NCBI RefSeq assembly: GCF_010093535.1
Contig: NW_022985195.1
Span: forward strand, 750,467-814,466
Direction: 5' to 3'
DNA from: Lindgomyces ingoldianus
Lineage: Eukaryota; Ascomycota; Dothideomycetes; Pleosporales; Lindgomycetaceae
Length of the DNA: 64,000 nucleotides
Positions 32,504 to 44,936 of this stretch are shown here, in pieces. The notes under the pieces were generated by a model. The model did no database searches, was not told the origin of the DNA, and worked only from the letters and a program-made list of their open reading frames with translations. Both the position numbers and the translations under genes were made by a program. Numbering within the stretch: the first letter of the stretch is position 1; each line of letters starts with the position of its first letter.

Positions 32504-35500
32504 AGCGATCTTGAACCGATGAATTGACTCTGAGGAGTTGAGAAGAAAGTAACGGCGTTAAGTTCATGGCTTTGAAAATGTGGAGTGGTTAATCACACCT
32601 TTCCGGAAACGGTCAGGTGGCAATCACGGATACGCGGTGGGGAACCTTGAAGGAAGCCGACCCCTGACGCTAATCCTAATTCATGCCCCTCAATCCCACT
32701 TTAGTAGGAAACATCACCTTCTTCCCAAACTTCCAGATGTCCACGTTACTCTCCTTCTCTTCTCTCAGCAGGTTGATTCGACATCCATTAATATCTGCAT
32801 ACCATCGGCGGACCCTGTGTTGGCTAAGACGCCGTTGCACTTCGATATCATGTTATTTGCTGAATGTGGGGTATTTAACGTACAAAGACCTGGATGGACA
32901 GGTACACCTTAAACCATTGAGGATGCTGTACATTAGTATACCGACAGATCATAGTATAGGTGGACATCAGTCTCTAAGAAGGCGTTGCATGCACTATTTA
33001 TAGAATGCTAATACTAATAAAAAAACAGAGATACCGATGTAACCTAATCGGGCCCAAATGCACATTTCGCCATACAACCCATGAACCTACCGCTTCTATT
33101 CCATGTTGTTCCTTGCGTTTATGTACTGTCAATCGTGGTTTCATATTATTGACAACTCTTCGATGTGACAGGGGACGATAAAGACGACGGAGTTACAACC
33201 AATCCCAAATCTTAGGCTAAAGGCAAAGGGAAGAACAAGCAGGCAAGAGCAGCTGTTCCGAAGGCGATTCGGCCGCTAAACGGAGGACCTCAAGCAAGGA
33301 CGTGGAGGGTGGAAGGCGGCAAACTTCCACGACCTCTACTGCGGTCACACAATCATAACGAGCACTACATAGCCCTCTGTTAAAAAAGCCTAGGGAATCC
33401 TGTGGTATGACAAGATCTTGGTTCATCATTCCCGCCTCTGATTAGGGAGTTATTATTCACCGGACAGTCCATGGCCCCCTTTTCACCCCATTCGTCTGTC
33501 CACAGTGCATCGAAGTACAAGCAAACTAGTGGGTTGATCATCATCAACGACAGGCAGAAATGCATCGTGCGTTGGATGTAGGCGTACGCTCAGCGTAATG
33601 GAGAAATATAGGATGAGACATGCACAAGGCTTCGCTCGAGTGTTTCGCATAGAGAAGTCCGGCTGGAAGACCCTAGTTTCTAGCGCGCCTCAACAAAAGG
33701 CTAAAGATTGTGGAACCGAATATTGTGAAACAGATTGTGGCCGTTCGTCTTGGCGTGATCATAACCCTCCCTGAGAGGGGCATTATTTGTGCCGCGTGCG
33801 GACTGATGGAACTTAGATATATCGAGGTGAGGATCATAGCTAGAGCCTATCTCCCTTCCCTCATGATGGAGACTCTAATTATGATAAGACGAAGATGCGA
33901 GAAAAGAGAAAGAGCCCTGGAAGTATAGGGATCGATCCCCCATTTCTTATCATCGGCAGTCGGATATTATCAACGTTGATGTCGGTGGCCTTACAGAGCC
34001 CCTTGTTGATGTTAGGTTGGCCTGACCGCGGGCAAAGCTTTATAGGAGATTCTCATGTCGGAGATAGGAGAGATAGGAGTTGGTCGTAGGGACTAGTGTC
34101 CTGGCGTGGCCAACAGTGGTTTGTGTTCCAAGAGCACTTAAGGAATGAGTCTTAGACACTCGTTATCGGTACTAAGTCACTTTTAACTCTAGGGTAGCTA
34201 GGCTTTAAAGGGTTTATTATAAATATGAACTGGAATTATCAAGATTCGCGTGGCGTGCAGTGATCATGAAATGGAGGTGGGGAACCCTTCGAGACAGGGT
34301 TGGCGAGATAAGAAGCACATCTGATTGACCTAACGCATGTTAGCGTAAATCATGGAGTTGATTAGGGGGGTAGCCTGATCTTTCTTAGCCATTGATGCCT
34401 AGAGTGGCTCGACTATTGCTCCTGCTTGGACAATCCGGTCTCAGGTGAACTGTTGGCACGCGTATATTATAGCCCCATATCTCTGCATCAACAATTGAAG
34501 GTGGGCTCATGCACAATACATCAACCACGGCTGCGCATGATTCATTGAGGGTTCGGATTTATGGCGAGCTACGAGAGTCATGCGCTGGCTCTGCATAGTC
34601 CTGACTAATCATCGCTCCTTCGCTGGTCTCCGCCTAGATTCCACTGAGCTAGAATGCCATATGAAACTCTCGGACACCCTTGATATTACATCCACCACGT
34701 TGTAAACTAACCACCGACTACAATATTGTTGAATTTTGATACCTGCCGGGCGCATTTCAGACAATGATGTGGCCATCCAAGTACTAGCTGTGCTTAGCAG
34801 GCGGTAAACGCAGGACCCGAATTAGTGAACATAATCAGAGAAAGCCAATGCGCAAGATGCTATCAGAATTTTCAACAAAGATATTTGGTGCATTGCGATA
34901 CTCTCTACTGTGAAAGTGCAATGCTGTGAACAGAAGGCACCTAATTTACGGTTAAATTTAGGGGAGACGACTATATTAATGTGTGACACTAAGTCTACTT
35001 GTCTAATGAGGGCAGCAGTGATTGTTTGAGAACATGATCCAGAGGGTAGGATAGGTGCAAGAGAGAAAAATTGAAGTGACTTAGCCGTTGGTGAATTTAT
35101 CTAGTGTTTGTATCATGCGGGAGTGAAACCTCCCCAGTAGACTTCCCGTCATGTCTTCCTGTTTTCCTTGCGCTTGGAAAGCATTTCCGCATCTAATTCT
35201 CGTACTCTAACACCCGAATTCACTCCAATCTTAACGTGACCATATCCGGTACATTCGAGCCTCATAGGGATGGACCGTCGATGGAATACTCCATCAATCA
35301 TTCCGCATCGACGACAACCTATATCAATCTACAAACCTATTCAAACTTAAGGTCCTCTGCCGCTAATTGCACACGCATATTAGAGTACTACAAGGCTTCT
35401 AACAATGATGTGGAATGAGGATATGTTGCAACAAGTCTTCGAAACTACACCTTTTGCAGCGCAACTCATGGTTGAAGCTGTCGACGCCCAAAATTAAGCT

Positions 35501-35938
35501 ACATCTTGCGCAAAGAACTGCCTGTCAATGCTATGCGGGCATGAAGCTTGTGGAGTAGCAGAGGGAGACCCTACTGGGCTCAGTAATTTTGATTGCGAAG
35601 AGTGTGTACAGCAGCGTCGATCATTGCTCACTGGCGTTCCGTAGTCGCTGATAGCAAGGCTGTTCGATGACGGGAAGTCTCTCCCAGCAGTAATGGTCCT
35701 TTTAGTGTTGGGTGAGATATTCCATGGATGTTGGCTGAGCACGCCAGTTATCATCGTCGAGAGGCATGCATGTACCCTCCGCCATGGCAGATAGGAACCG
35801 AACCCCCGATGCGGGGGAATTAGTGGATCTCCTTCCGTGAGGTGCACACCCGATTTAGTCATGGCCAAATACTTGGTATTTTCCGCTGGATCATCCAGAC
35901 ATCGTAGAATTTGTCGAGAAATCTTCCTTAATACAAGA
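32504..35938. other. Gene-poor tract, nothing recognised
   Basis: 3.4 kb with only short overlapping open stretches (largest about 124 codons, 35494-35868 minus), none with a motif. The left end presumably holds the P450 promoter. Confidence 0.4.
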
Positions 35939-35946
35939 AAAGGCAG

Positions 35947-36327
35947 CAGTGTTCGGAATCAACAGGTGGCAGGTGGCCCACCTAAAGATTCTCAGGTGCC
36001 TGCAGGTGCGATGTCTGAACATTTGAATTTACTGCATAGAGTAGTCAATATATCCCCTATTGTGATCTTTACCCTTGTATACCTAAGATAACTTACAGGT
36101 TAGCCTTATAGAACCTTAGCATTGTCTAATGCAGTTTTCTAACGCTGCTTATGGCCTCCTAATATATTAGTCCAGCAGTAGTATACGAACACAGCAGTGT
36201 CTTCAACCACACTGCCTAATTAGGTAGTTTATTAACATGATTAGGTATAGCATTGAGACTCAGGTAAGATCTAAGAATCTACAGGTGGGCCACCTGTGGG
36301 TGCTCCACCTGTCGATTCCGAGCACTG
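35947..36327. mobile_element. Miniature hAT-like element, 381 bp
   Basis: The ends are inverted repeats: left CAGTGTTCGGAATCAACAGG, right (reverse complement) CAGTGCTCGGAATCGACAGG; 21 of 23 bases match, both differences being transitions. Inner CAGGTGGCCCACCT palindromes occur on both sides. The flanks are AAAGGCAG (35939-35946) and AAAGGGAG (36328-36335), an 8-bp target duplication with one mismatch. CAG tips and an 8-bp duplication indicate hAT, but the terminus differs from the family at 5240 and 12128. There is no coding capacity. Confidence 0.85.
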
Positions 36328-38351
36328 AAAGGGAGTTCAAGGTCTCAGCAAGCACAATTGCAATAGAGAACAAAGTATTCTCCGCTCAGTGAGTTAGTCT
36401 GAAAAACAGCTCTCTCTCCCTGTGCAGCTTCATAGACATCCCAGAGTTTCTCAGAGTTTTGTTCAGCACTATTCGTGCCAGTTATTTCAATTTCACAGGC
36501 TGGAACTCTGCATCAAGCGGGAAATCCATGTAGTGGGCAACCCACGATGCATCAAAGTACGAAGGGGGGACTGGTTGCTGCGCCTCTGTTGTCGAGGCTT
36601 GCCTTTGCTGAGAAGGTTGTTGACTGGGTATTCGATAAGTATGCATACATTCACCCGCGCCTCAATGATCGTTTTATGAGGGCGTTTCTGGAACAGCTGA
36701 CTAAGAAATGTGAATACAAGGAGGAGGGATGTAGAAAGTTGCCCTGCCGGGCAACTCAGGTGCTCAATTTTTCAAGCTTAGGAACGAACCTTCGCCGAAA
36801 GTTGAGGACGTATCAGGTAGTTCTGCAGCTTCAAAGACCAGACACTGGACACAAATTTTCGAAGCATACACTAGACACTGTCGTACAGCGAGCGGTCACC
36901 TTATCTCTTTTGTCATGTTCCACCATTCGGCAATCCCCGAATGAATCAAGGTAAGCGTTGCGACGGTGGCACAAGGCCATCAAAATTCCCCGGAGCTATC
37001 TCCACCCCGCCGAGATGGTGAGTTTCGGGTGACCGCTCGCATTTAGACCCTTGAACCCTTGAACATAATGCAAAATTCATCACAGCACAAGTCACAGCTG
37101 TCAAGTGCCGACTGCGACTGCTGGAACGAGAGTTTATGTCCGCGCAAGTCTGCTATAGAAAAGGTTTCGCACAATTTTTTTCGGAATACGTCAAGTACTG
37201 CGGCGTACTGCGATCAAGACACGGTGCCCATAGGGCGGTCGCAATCCTATGCAAGATCTCGGGGATTGAGCCTCTTTCAGACGGATTGCGCACTCTGGCC
37301 AAGAACTCTTGACTTCCAATGACGATTGCCGACAGATCGCTGCAAGCATTGTTTATTTACCTTAAAAGCTTCTAGGAGTCAATCACCAAAGATACGTATT
37401 TCGCTTTTGCCAAACCATGAGAAACCTCCATATTATGAACTTTATATACCCGCAACCTTTGTGAAACAAGGTGAACCGTTCGCATTCGCATTCAGTCAGG
37501 AATGTTTAAAAATCGGCAATTGTTCGGGGCGGAACCGTTGTTTGCCGCATTGAGTGCTTGCCATTTTACCGCCGAGCTGCAAAAAGATCCAAAAATTGCG
37601 GGACATTCGGCCAATATTCTGCTTGAGGATGACTCGTTGTAAGACAGCTGAATCTGACAAGTGAAGCGGCCCTCAACTACCTGAAACATTGAAAGTCGGG
37701 CTGCTGCAGATCATGGATAAACGGTGGGGGTTAACCTTCACCACACAGCGCGCTAAATTCCACAGACCCAACACATTTGCTCCAGAGGAGCTGGCCATCA
37801 ATAGGATTTGGTGCCGCTGCCGTCGACGACAGAGTTTCGTCTCTTGGCGCTTGACGATTGCTTCACAAGGGCGGTTAGCCAAGCATGCTTGCTGAACAAC
37901 ACTGAAGTTCTCAAAGCAGTCCATGTGTCCGCCACATCGATCGTAGACACAAGCGGCCGTTCTCGGTGCGACCCTAGGGTAGGCGTCTAAATTAATTCTC
38001 ATTGTGGCAGCGCCATTGGCTCAGCGCAAGGAGCTGGCTTCGCTTCACACGTGGTGCATGCGAATACTATGCGTTACCCAACTCCGGTGGGGGGCCACTT
38101 AAGATTTGTGAGCTTTTGGGCTTTGCGCAATTACCGCTGGTCGTTGATTCGCCCAGAGGCAGGTGGCAGGCTGATTCAGGATCAATTCCTCGTAATGTTT
38201 GAGAGAAAAGAGCCAACTCGCTCCTTATAGTCAAGGATCGCCGGATCTTTTGCAGCTTTAGAGTCAGCACTCCGTCCTTTGTTCTTCTCAACTAAACTTC
38301 ACGTCTTCACCCTACTCACAGCGACCCTCGAGGTTGGGCTCGAGTATCACC
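36328..38351. other. Gene-poor tract with two coding-like scraps
   Basis: Two plus-strand stretches look protein-like but belong to no family I know. About 36475-36954 contains KVVDWVFDKYAYIHPRLNDR, and 37326-37553 contains NHEKPPYYELYIPATFVKQG. Neither can be extended into a full gene with visible splice sites, so both are more likely remnants. The right end precedes the start at 38352. Confidence 0.35.
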
Positions 38352-39876
38352 ATGGCTGATGTGAATGGGATCTTAAGTCAAGCTGATGTTCTTTTCCCCC
38401 GCGCCGGCGGTCTCTTCCCTCCCTCTTCCGTAATCAACAAATGGCCAGCACCGAATTATATCAACCCGGAGACGAGGGACTGGACTGGGTCAATAATGTT
38501 GATAGTCGTACTCGCGATTACTTGCGCTGTATACCTAGCACGCATCTGGGCACGAATGAATGTGGCCAAGAATCCTGGATTGGACGACCTTCTGATGTCA
38601 ATTGCGATGATTCCTCTCATTGGATTGACGGTAGCAGTCATTTTAGGTTCGTTCTCAGTCACTATCGTTACAATGTATCTAACTTTCCATAGGCAACAGT
38701 GTCTATGGGTTTCAATTGCATGCTTGGGATCAAACACCTCGGACCCTCATAACTAGTCGCCAGGTTAGTGATCCAGGGTTCGGCAGATGCGATTCTAATA
38801 CCCTCCCCAGATCACGTTAGCAATCGAGGTTCTCTACTTGGTAGCTACATCGCTCATCAAGATATCTATTCTTTGCTTTTATCGACGCATCACGAATGGA
38901 ACCATTAGCAAGGCTTTTGTGTACTGGGTCTGGGTATCTATTGTTTTTGTAGTCTGCTACTGCATCATCTTTGTCTTCATCATCGTCTTCTCGTGTTCTC
39001 CAATTGAAGCATACTGGCACCTCTTTGACCTTGCTTGGAGATTATCACACGAGCTGAAGTGCCACAATGAAGCAGTGGAGATTATTTCTGTGGTGGTTAT
39101 TAGCACGTTGCAGGATCTATTCATATGCGCGCTTCCGATTTTCCTTGTGTGGAATCTCCAAATTTCGAGACGACAAAAAGCTGCACTCATTGGCATCTTT
39201 GCATTAGGCTTACTGTGAGTCTGCCCCGGAGATAGTCTTGGTTGGAGCTTAACAAGGAGAGACAAGCTAAACGTTGACAGGACATGCGTCTGTGGAGTAA
39301 TGCGGACCTACTATGCTATATACGTCTACTACTACACTTACGATATTACTTGGTATGCCCTTCAAATCTATCAAAAGGATTACGAATGACAGTCTTAGGA
39401 TCGCCCACCATGGTTGGATATGGACTGCATTAGAGGCGGACCTGGGAGTAATATGCGCTTCCGCCCCTGCACTCAAGGTCTTCTTCCGTCGCTACTTTAA
39501 CCTTTCCGCCAACCAAAGTGGAAACTCCGGTTCTGGGAGCCGAAAATTACCATGGGGCAAATACAGTCCTTGGTCGACAGGTCACTCAACTACAAGCGCA
39601 ACCAGAGATGGAACCACCTCTCCTGTCCCCCTGAATCGCATTAAGGTCAACACTGGAATGAGCGTCACGGTCGAGGATCGGGATGATTTGATGAGCCGAG
39701 GAAGTGATGCGAGCACACGCGGACTCACTGCCCTTCCTCTAACAACGGAGTCGCCAAGCTCGAGGTTATTTGAGGGCCCCCGGAAGTTGCAGAAAGCTCT
39801 CAAGTCTGATTCGGAAAGTACCTTAAAGAGTAGGGTGAACAGCATTGACATTGAGAGAGACGCTAGTCGATGCTGA
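38352..39876 (+). CDS. Rhodopsin-domain integral membrane protein (PTH11/GPCR-like)
   Basis: Five exons: 38352-38646, 38693-38763, 38811-39214, 39281-39352 and 39399-39876; all introns GT...AG, 46-66 bp; product 439 aa. The topology is seven hydrophobic segments, starting WTGSIMLIVVLAITCAVYLARIWARM and LDDLLMSIAMIPLIGLTVAVIL. LATSLIKISILCFYRRI-like and VWVSIVFVVCYCIIFVFIIVFSCSPI follow, and the last reads HHGWIWTALEADLGVICASAP. LDDLL after TM2, CSPI-xAYW and the W-x-x-LEADLGVICAS block are hallmarks of the fungal rhodopsin-domain family. A Ser/Thr-rich cytosolic tail of about 140 residues closes the protein. These are candidate receptors; ligand unknown. The ATG lies in ACCATGG-type context. 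Confidence 0.9.
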
Positions 39877-39996
39877 GACTATGGAATCTTCTGTAATACA
39901 TTAGGCTAAGGGGCAAGTGCTCATCTAATAAGACCATAGGTAAGAGGAGATGTTTCATTTTGAATCGGAACGTGTACTCAACGCAGAAACAGCATC

Positions 39997-40625
39997 TTAC
40001 ATTGCACTACTAGAGACCCCCGACCAAGCAGTCCCATAATCCCCAATATAATGCTGCTTGCCTGATGCCACCTTTTGTACCTGCTGCAGAATTTCTTCCG
40101 GAGTACTCTTGGACGGCACAAAGACCAGTCCCGCATCTACCGCTGCCCTTTCCGTGCCGATGTAATTCCCTTCCGAATCTTTCGCATAGTGTTTCAGATA
40201 GTGGTCTCGAGTCATCTTTCGCACCATGACAGTTTGCGATACCGACCCGGAACGACCTTTCAAGACGTCTTTAAAGGACCGCTTTTCGGTGCTAAGAATC
40301 ATCGGCACGGAGATCGTCTCTGTGAGGTCGCCAATTTGGAGGGAACGGATGTTGGCGGAAATGTCTTCAGCCAATGGCCGGGGCGGTAAGGCACCTATTG
40401 CTATGTTGGAATATACCAGGGGTGGTGTTCTTTATAATTCGACTCAGCCTTTGATAATGTTCCCTGGTCGCCAACTCACCCCTCTTTCTGATGCGCCCGA
40501 TTACTCTCCACCCGAGCGTCTTCCTCCTTCAACATCAGTTTTCGACCTGTCGTAGTATCGACAAATCCACCATTTTCTTGGACCTGCTTTGTTACGTCGA
40601 CATACTCTTTTTCTTTTCCGGACAT
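39997..40625 (-). CDS. Hypothetical small protein
   Basis: Two exons, 40480-40625 and 39997-40429, intron 50 bp (GTGAGT...AAG); product 192 aa. The chosen acceptor gives a smooth junction (RAHQKEG to TPPLVYSNIAIGALPPRP); an AG nearer the second block would break frame. The protein is soluble, with charged N-terminus (SGKEKEYVDVTKQVQ) and a conserved-looking core (VMVRKMTRDHYLKHYAKD). I do not recognise the family. The same frame also offers an upstream ATG at 40718, which would add 31 basic residues. Confidence 0.65.
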
Positions 40626-41650
40626 GTTCGACACTTTCTGGCCGACCCAAATTGATCCGGGGCTTTTCTTTCCTTGACGAAACGGTCTATGGACTGCAAG
40701 TCTGACCTGCGTCTGCATTTCAATATTCGGGCGTAATGGGTCCTCTCTTTAAGTACAAACTAGATTGTGGCGCAGCTGACAAGGCTGAAGCGACACTGTT
40801 GCACCAAACTGCCCTTCCGGACTTCGCGTAAACATTTAGATCGCTCTGGAATATTTTTACGAGGCAGACTCTGCATTCAACCACATACGAATCTATGCAA
40901 ATATTCATGTGCGATATTGGAGGCTTTTGGTGTAGCGTTTGGAATCCGCAAGACCGAGGCAAATTCAAAGAAATGGCCTATGCAGCACGAACTACTGAGA
41001 GGGACGGCTGGCGGCAATGACGGAGTTGACAAAATGCGAGGCAGTTCAAGCCGATTGGACAAAAGTCTCCGCAGCGTCTCCACAGCGTCTCCGAGCCTCA
41101 ACTTGCCCCGCACATCCCGTCAAATATGGCGAAGGTTGATTCCGCGACCATCTTTGAGAAGTAATACATGCCACTATACCCCATCGACCGCCCCACAGAT
41201 CCCAGCAAGAACTAGGAGGGCCCAATTCTGATCCAATTCAGCTCTACCAGTAGTTTGGATATAATATTCTCTCAATAAAATACAAAATGGAGACACCTAC
41301 CTATGAAACTCCATCTTATCATACACTGATCATCATTATGCACGTGACTTCATACTTCACCAGAACAACAGCTTACGAGGCACAAGCTAAGCCACCATTG
41401 GCGAGCAGGGGTGAGTTAAGTCCAGTGGCAGACTAACGCAGGAGGACTAACACAGGACTGGCGCCAGCGATTCCTTCGTAGCTCCTTGGTTTGCGCCGCC
41501 CTGGAATATATTTTCAACCCGCCTCTACGACCAAACCTTCCCCCTCCTCCACATCATGCAAAACGTGAAGCACAAGCAAGGCCTTCCTCCACCTTGGTGT
41601 CAGCTCAAACTAATATCATTCAGCCTCGATATGGCGACCAGTGGAAACTA

Positions 41651-41705
41651 GCTAGAGGCCAGCGTGGTGACTACCTCACTTTCACCTTATTCGCCTTCTA
41701 GCTAA
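41651..41705. repeat. Hairpin-forming repeat, degenerate copy
   Basis: Related over its length to 41803-41857. Starts TAGAGGCCAGCGTGGTGACT and ends CTTCTAGCT; the palindrome is imperfect here. Confidence 0.5.
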
Positions 41706-41802
41706 CCAAAATCTACCACATCGTGACTCCTTTCCTCATCTTGCCCTAATTTTAGGCCAACATCATCTAGGCCTAAAATACCCACGTAGCACCAAATTAG
41801 GT

Positions 41803-41857
41803 GGAGGCCAGCGAGGTGACCATGTCACCTTCACCTCACTGGCCTCCCAGCTCACTG
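41803..41857. repeat. Hairpin-forming repeat, well-preserved copy
   Basis: GGAGGCCAGCGAGGTGA is followed a few bases later by its inverted partner TCACCTCACTGGCCTCC (16 of 17), so the segment can fold into a long hairpin. The related copy is about 150 bp upstream. Function unknown; it could be the end of a small element. Confidence 0.6.
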
Positions 41858-42434
41858 GTATCACAAGATCGTAAGTCTTCCAGTTCATACCTGTTTACTT
41901 TAGCTAAAAGTTTCCAAAATCTTCAAAGGACTCGACAAAGGTTGGAGAGGTGCCAATATCACGTCACTTCACTTCCCCCCTCAAATTCACAGGGCGCCAA
42001 CAAGAGAAAGGTAAGTACTTCGCTCAACTAGTGTTCACTTTAGCCGAAATTCTTTTAGAAACAAACAAGCCAGGAGGTGTGTAGACAGACAGGACCAGCA
42101 GCAGTGTCTCAGATAGCGCTAAGACACGCTCAAGAGATGGCAATGAGTCTCCTACCACATGCACAACCTTCTATAGCTGCCTGTGAGCGGTGCGTCGGCA
42201 GCCCTCAGGTATGAGACCAAAGCCCTGTATGATAGGTCATCCATGAGGGAGTGACGGGGGTTCAAGTTGCCAGCCTGTCTGCCCCATTGTTGAGGGGAGG
42301 TGGGGAGCAAAGAGGTCCACAACTTTGACATACATTGTCATTCACAATCACAACAATCACTGCGGTCGAATCAATCGCATCACAATATGTCCCCTGCTAC
42401 TCCAGTCTTTCTGTTGCCGTGATGTGAAATTTCC

Positions 42435-42806
42435 TTACTGCTGTGGCAATGCCATGCCCTCATAAACAACATCCACCCTGGTCACCCGCTGCCTCGCCGC
42501 CTCGGGCACCCTGCTTCGCACAAATTTTGCTGCCGCCCCCCTTAGCCCACAATACCCAAGAACGCGCAAACCGCCGAAGTTTTTCACACCCTCATCCAAA
42601 AGTCCTCCCCAAAAGCCGCCAACGACTTGAAAGAAGCTCCAACATCTGCTGGTCCAAGCCATGCTGCCCTTCAGGAAAACGGCCATTCCACCTTTGTAGT
42701 GGAACACGATTGCCATGAATATTGGGTGGACATGGATGATCGTCTCCATATAAATTGTTCGTCGTAGACAATACAATACAATATCATATTTTCCTCCGCA
42801 GGCCAT
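42435..42806 (-). CDS. Possible small hypothetical protein
   Basis: Open frame of 123 codons. The C-terminal half has protein-like composition (VVGGFWGGLLDEGVKNFGGL, then GAAAKFVRSRVPEAARQRV), the N-terminal half less so. No family recognised. It lies just downstream of the LtrA gene on the same strand. It could be a real small gene, a last exon, or chance. Confidence 0.3.
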   Translation of the reverse strand: MACGGKYDIVLYCLRRTIYMETIIHVHPIFMAIVFHYKGGMAVFLKGSMAWTSRCWSFFQVVGGFWGGLLDEGVKNFGGLRVLGYCGLRGAAAKFVRSRVPEAARQRVTRVDVVYEGMALPQQ

Positions 42807-42930
42807 TGCTATCTAACTCGAGCTTAAGAACGCCCGGGTCTCCAGCTCCTGTAACCGCCCAGCACTAGTGCCATCGACTCCATTCCCTTCGAAAACCCAC
42901 ATCAGTGACGCAAGCACCACAACCAGCGCG

Positions 42931-44936
42931 TTACACGATCTCCTTTACAAAAACTCTCCCACGCCTCTTAATGCACTTATCATCCTCCTCGTCCTCCTTC
43001 GCCTCCAGGCTGTCCTTCTCCGAATGTTCCTGATAAAAAGTAATCGGCCAGGCAATACTCCTCCTCGCGCCTCCCCAAACCCTCTCATTCGCCCAAATCC
43101 CACTCAGCCGATCCCCTAAAACAATCGCCAAATGCAAACACATCACACACGGGATGACAGCCGCACTTCCAATAAACACATACATCCACGCATGGTTCCT
43201 AGCTGCGGCGATTATAAAGCTCAAAGGAATAAACGCAGCTAGCATACGAGCGGCAATCGCGAAGAGATGGTAGACATCAGAGCGAATATCGCGACGCATG
43301 ATAACATGGAAGACGACGAGGCAACAGAAGATAAGTGCCGTTGACGTCCAGTAGTAGTTGTAGACGACCTGCCAGGCGTTGTATGCGGTTTCTACGACCT
43401 CCATATCTTTGGGCTTTGTGATAGATACGCTAGAATATAGCGCTGATAACACGCTGTCGTATAAGTTAACAAGCGGGCCTGGGAATGTGCCTGTCTTATA
43501 CATTTCCATGAATTCTGGAATATCCGTGGACGTGCATATCCCAGTGCTATTCCCGATGGTGTACAGTTGCGTTTGGATGTTCGATGCGAAGCGGCTAGAC
43601 TCAGCCTTTTTGTCGAATTTGAAGGGTTTGATTTCCTTGCCGAGGATTTCGACGAGGGCCGCACCATCTAGGTGGAGATCCATGCAGTTTTTGAAGATGG
43701 TGTAGTTGAAGGCGTTGGATTGCATAAGAACGTAGCGTGCTAGTGCCATTTGCTGCGAGCCTTCGACCGCGCCGACAATGGAGAGGTGCAGCGGGAAGTG
43801 CATGATGGACCATATTTGTTGGCGGATGGTGCCGAATTCGCCGTGTGGGCGGTTGTCGAAATAGAGCATCCAAATGAGGAACTAGGGAATGTTAGCGTCA
43901 GCTAACAGGATGAATAGACTAGCGGTGGACTCACCAAGACGAGTACAATGCAGAAGATTAAACCAGACATCTGCAGATCTTGACCTTTACCTAAGAGCTT
44001 CCCAATCGTTTTCGTGACTCCAATGGCGCCTTCTCCAATCACAATTAGGGTAAGAAGCCCCATCCGCTCAGCCAAATGTGTCTTCTTAAAGCTCACCATC
44101 CGCCACGAGCAAGAAATCGACACAGTACCGAGACCTTCCAAGAGTAGGATGAGATATCCAGTACTGTACATTGCCGGCCCCGGCCTAGACGTAAACGCGG
44201 TTGCTGTAACAGCAAAAACGGATGCCGTCACCGCGTACACCAATATATTGAGGAACAACGGGAGGTAGAGTCTGTGGTATCCTTTCTTGTGGACCCAAAC
44301 TAGGACGACCGCGTATTGGGTGATCAAGAGGACTCGGAGGAGGAGGAGCGTGATAGATAAGATTTGAAACATCTAGAAGACAAGTTAGGCGATAGTTGCG
44401 AATGTGGAGATATATATTCATCTCTTACCTGATTGACATCGGTTGGATCATCTGCTGGATTGAACCCAGACCCCACAAGAGCAAATCCAACAAAAATAAC
44501 AAATTGGGCCATCTTGCAGGCGCGCTCGTAGACCGAGTCTCTAGCGAAGCGGACATCATGAAGTGTGATTTGGAACCAGGAAGACCAGATGATGGAGAAA
44601 AAACCGATATATGAAAAGAGTGCTCTAGCATCGTTGATGGAATGATAAGACGTAAAAGTCGCAAGATTTGCAACAAAGATGAGACTTCAATGTAGTTAGC
44701 CAATTTTCGAATGTCGGGAGAGAATAGCACGGGTTCAAGTACTCGAAGAAAAGCTCAAGAGGGCTGGCCTCATGGCGCTGGACGAAAATCATATCATCGT
44801 CACTGCCAGCAGCGCCTTTGAGTGGAGTCTCAATCCAAGGCACAATTGTGTGTTGTTTAGAGGAACTTCTAGCACCAAGAGAAGCTTTGGCTTTGTCTCT
44901 AGACGAGACTTCGGGTCCGTTTGGAACTCCGAACAT
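42931..44936 (-). CDS. Low temperature requirement A (LtrA) family membrane protein
   Basis: Four exons: 44731-44936, 44429-44684, 43935-44372 and 42931-43881; introns 46, 56 and 53 bp; product 616 aa. The family opening is present: HEASPLELFFEYLNPLIFVANLATFTSYHSI spans the first junction (quoted in parts LELFFEYLNP and LIFVANLATFTSY), followed by SYIGFFSIIWSSWF. Many hydrophobic helices follow (MFQILSITLLLLRVLLI, LIFCIVLVL), including the conserved HLAERMGLLTLIVIGEGAIG block. A soluble-looking loop of about 150 residues separates the last helices, and the tail is acidic then basic. LtrA proteins are multi-pass membrane proteins of unclear function. The start at 44936 is the first ATG of the frame. 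Confidence 0.9.

Larger units (their letters stand above)
40626..42434. other. Gene-poor tract with palindromic repeats
   Basis: No gene recognised. Holds the two related hairpin-forming repeats at 41651-41705 and 41803-41857. Confidence 0.4.
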
